A DNA stretch of 5,176 bases, from positions 2,396-7,571 of the forward strand of contig PMNJ01000268.1 in NCBI GenBank assembly GCA_003162595.1, in the 5' to 3' direction. The position numbers and the translations under genes are program-made. The DNA comes from Bacteroidales bacterium (lineage in GTDB: Bacteria > Bacteroidota > Bacteroidia > Bacteroidales > VadinHA17). The first letter of the stretch is position 1; every line of letters starts with the position of its first letter. The notes under the pieces are model-generated. The model had not been told where the DNA came from. It was given only the letters and a program-made list of their open reading frames with translations, and ran no database searches. Below, piece after piece: positions 5,101 through 5,176 of this stretch.

Positions 5101-5176
5101 TTAAGACCAAGCAGCAGAGCTGCGAAATATTTGTAGAAATGAAATTATAAGATTAAACCTCAGGTGCAGAGCACCG
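5101..5176. repeat. Hairpin repeat, one full unit and the start of a second, with variable stems
   Basis: Two hairpins of identical design lie 52 bp apart: GCAGC-AGA-GCTGC (5111-5123) and GGTGC-AGA-GCACC (5163-5175). Each is preceded by a TTAA and an ACC a few bases upstream, and each is followed by G. After the first comes GAAATATTTGTAGAA (5124-5138) and an AT-rich spacer; the second is cut by the window end. The stems differ at two positions on each arm, and both changes are compensated, so pairing is kept while the AGA loop is constant. This looks like the beginning of an array of structured repeats that continues beyond the window. Bases 5051-5100 show nothing recognisable. Confidence 0.6.

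Noticed and set aside
5101..5176. CRISPR array reading of the terminal repeats
   Set aside because: Only two units are visible, the hairpins themselves vary rather than stay identical, the AT-rich linker is not spacer-like, and no cas gene is present.

Overview
The window looks like a chromosomal piece of a Bacteroidota bacterium, probably Bacteroidales-like. This is an inference from the moderately AT-rich composition, the scarce Shine-Dalgarno sites, one TTTG / TAnnTTTG-type promoter candidate and the gene content. All genes that I accept lie on the plus strand and use the standard code.

Positions 1-3668 hold the downstream end of a tightly packed operon. It contains the C-terminal tail of a probable HprK-like serine kinase (cut by the window edge), a small Ser/His-type S24/S26 signal-peptidase-like protein, a full-length ABC exporter half-transporter and a family-5 nucleotidyltransferase (NTP_transf_5 type). 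Two of the junctions overlap by 4-8 bp. Kinase, nucleotidyltransferase and exporter together recall the accessory genes of paeninodin-type lasso peptide clusters and of related PqqD/RRE-containing RiPP clusters. The maturation enzymes and the precursor are not visible here and would lie upstream. A plausible working model is modification of a peptide by kinase and nucleotidyltransferase, leader cleavage by the S26-like peptidase, and export by the ABC protein.

Positions 3669-4573 are mostly non-coding. They hold a four-run G-quadruplex-capable tract just after the operon, a promoter candidate, a 69-residue winged-helix protein gene with a perfect inverted repeat at its stop codon, a hairpin-rich stretch and a very strong intrinsic terminator at 4387-4424. 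An AT-rich leader follows, ending in a hairpin-masked Shine-Dalgarno site and a six-codon mini-ORF.

Positions 4574-5176 carry a small GIY-YIG nuclease gene. Its last third is not family sequence but absorbed dispersed repeats: an in-frame 17-bp direct repeat at 102-bp spacing, a GC-rich hairpin, a 7-bp inverted repeat, and the widespread element whose translation reads HCEERSDEAIS. The window ends in two copies of a hairpin repeat 52 bp apart. Their stems differ by two compensated base-pair changes while the loop stays identical, which is the most intriguing unexplained structure here. No tRNA, rRNA or CRISPR array was seen.
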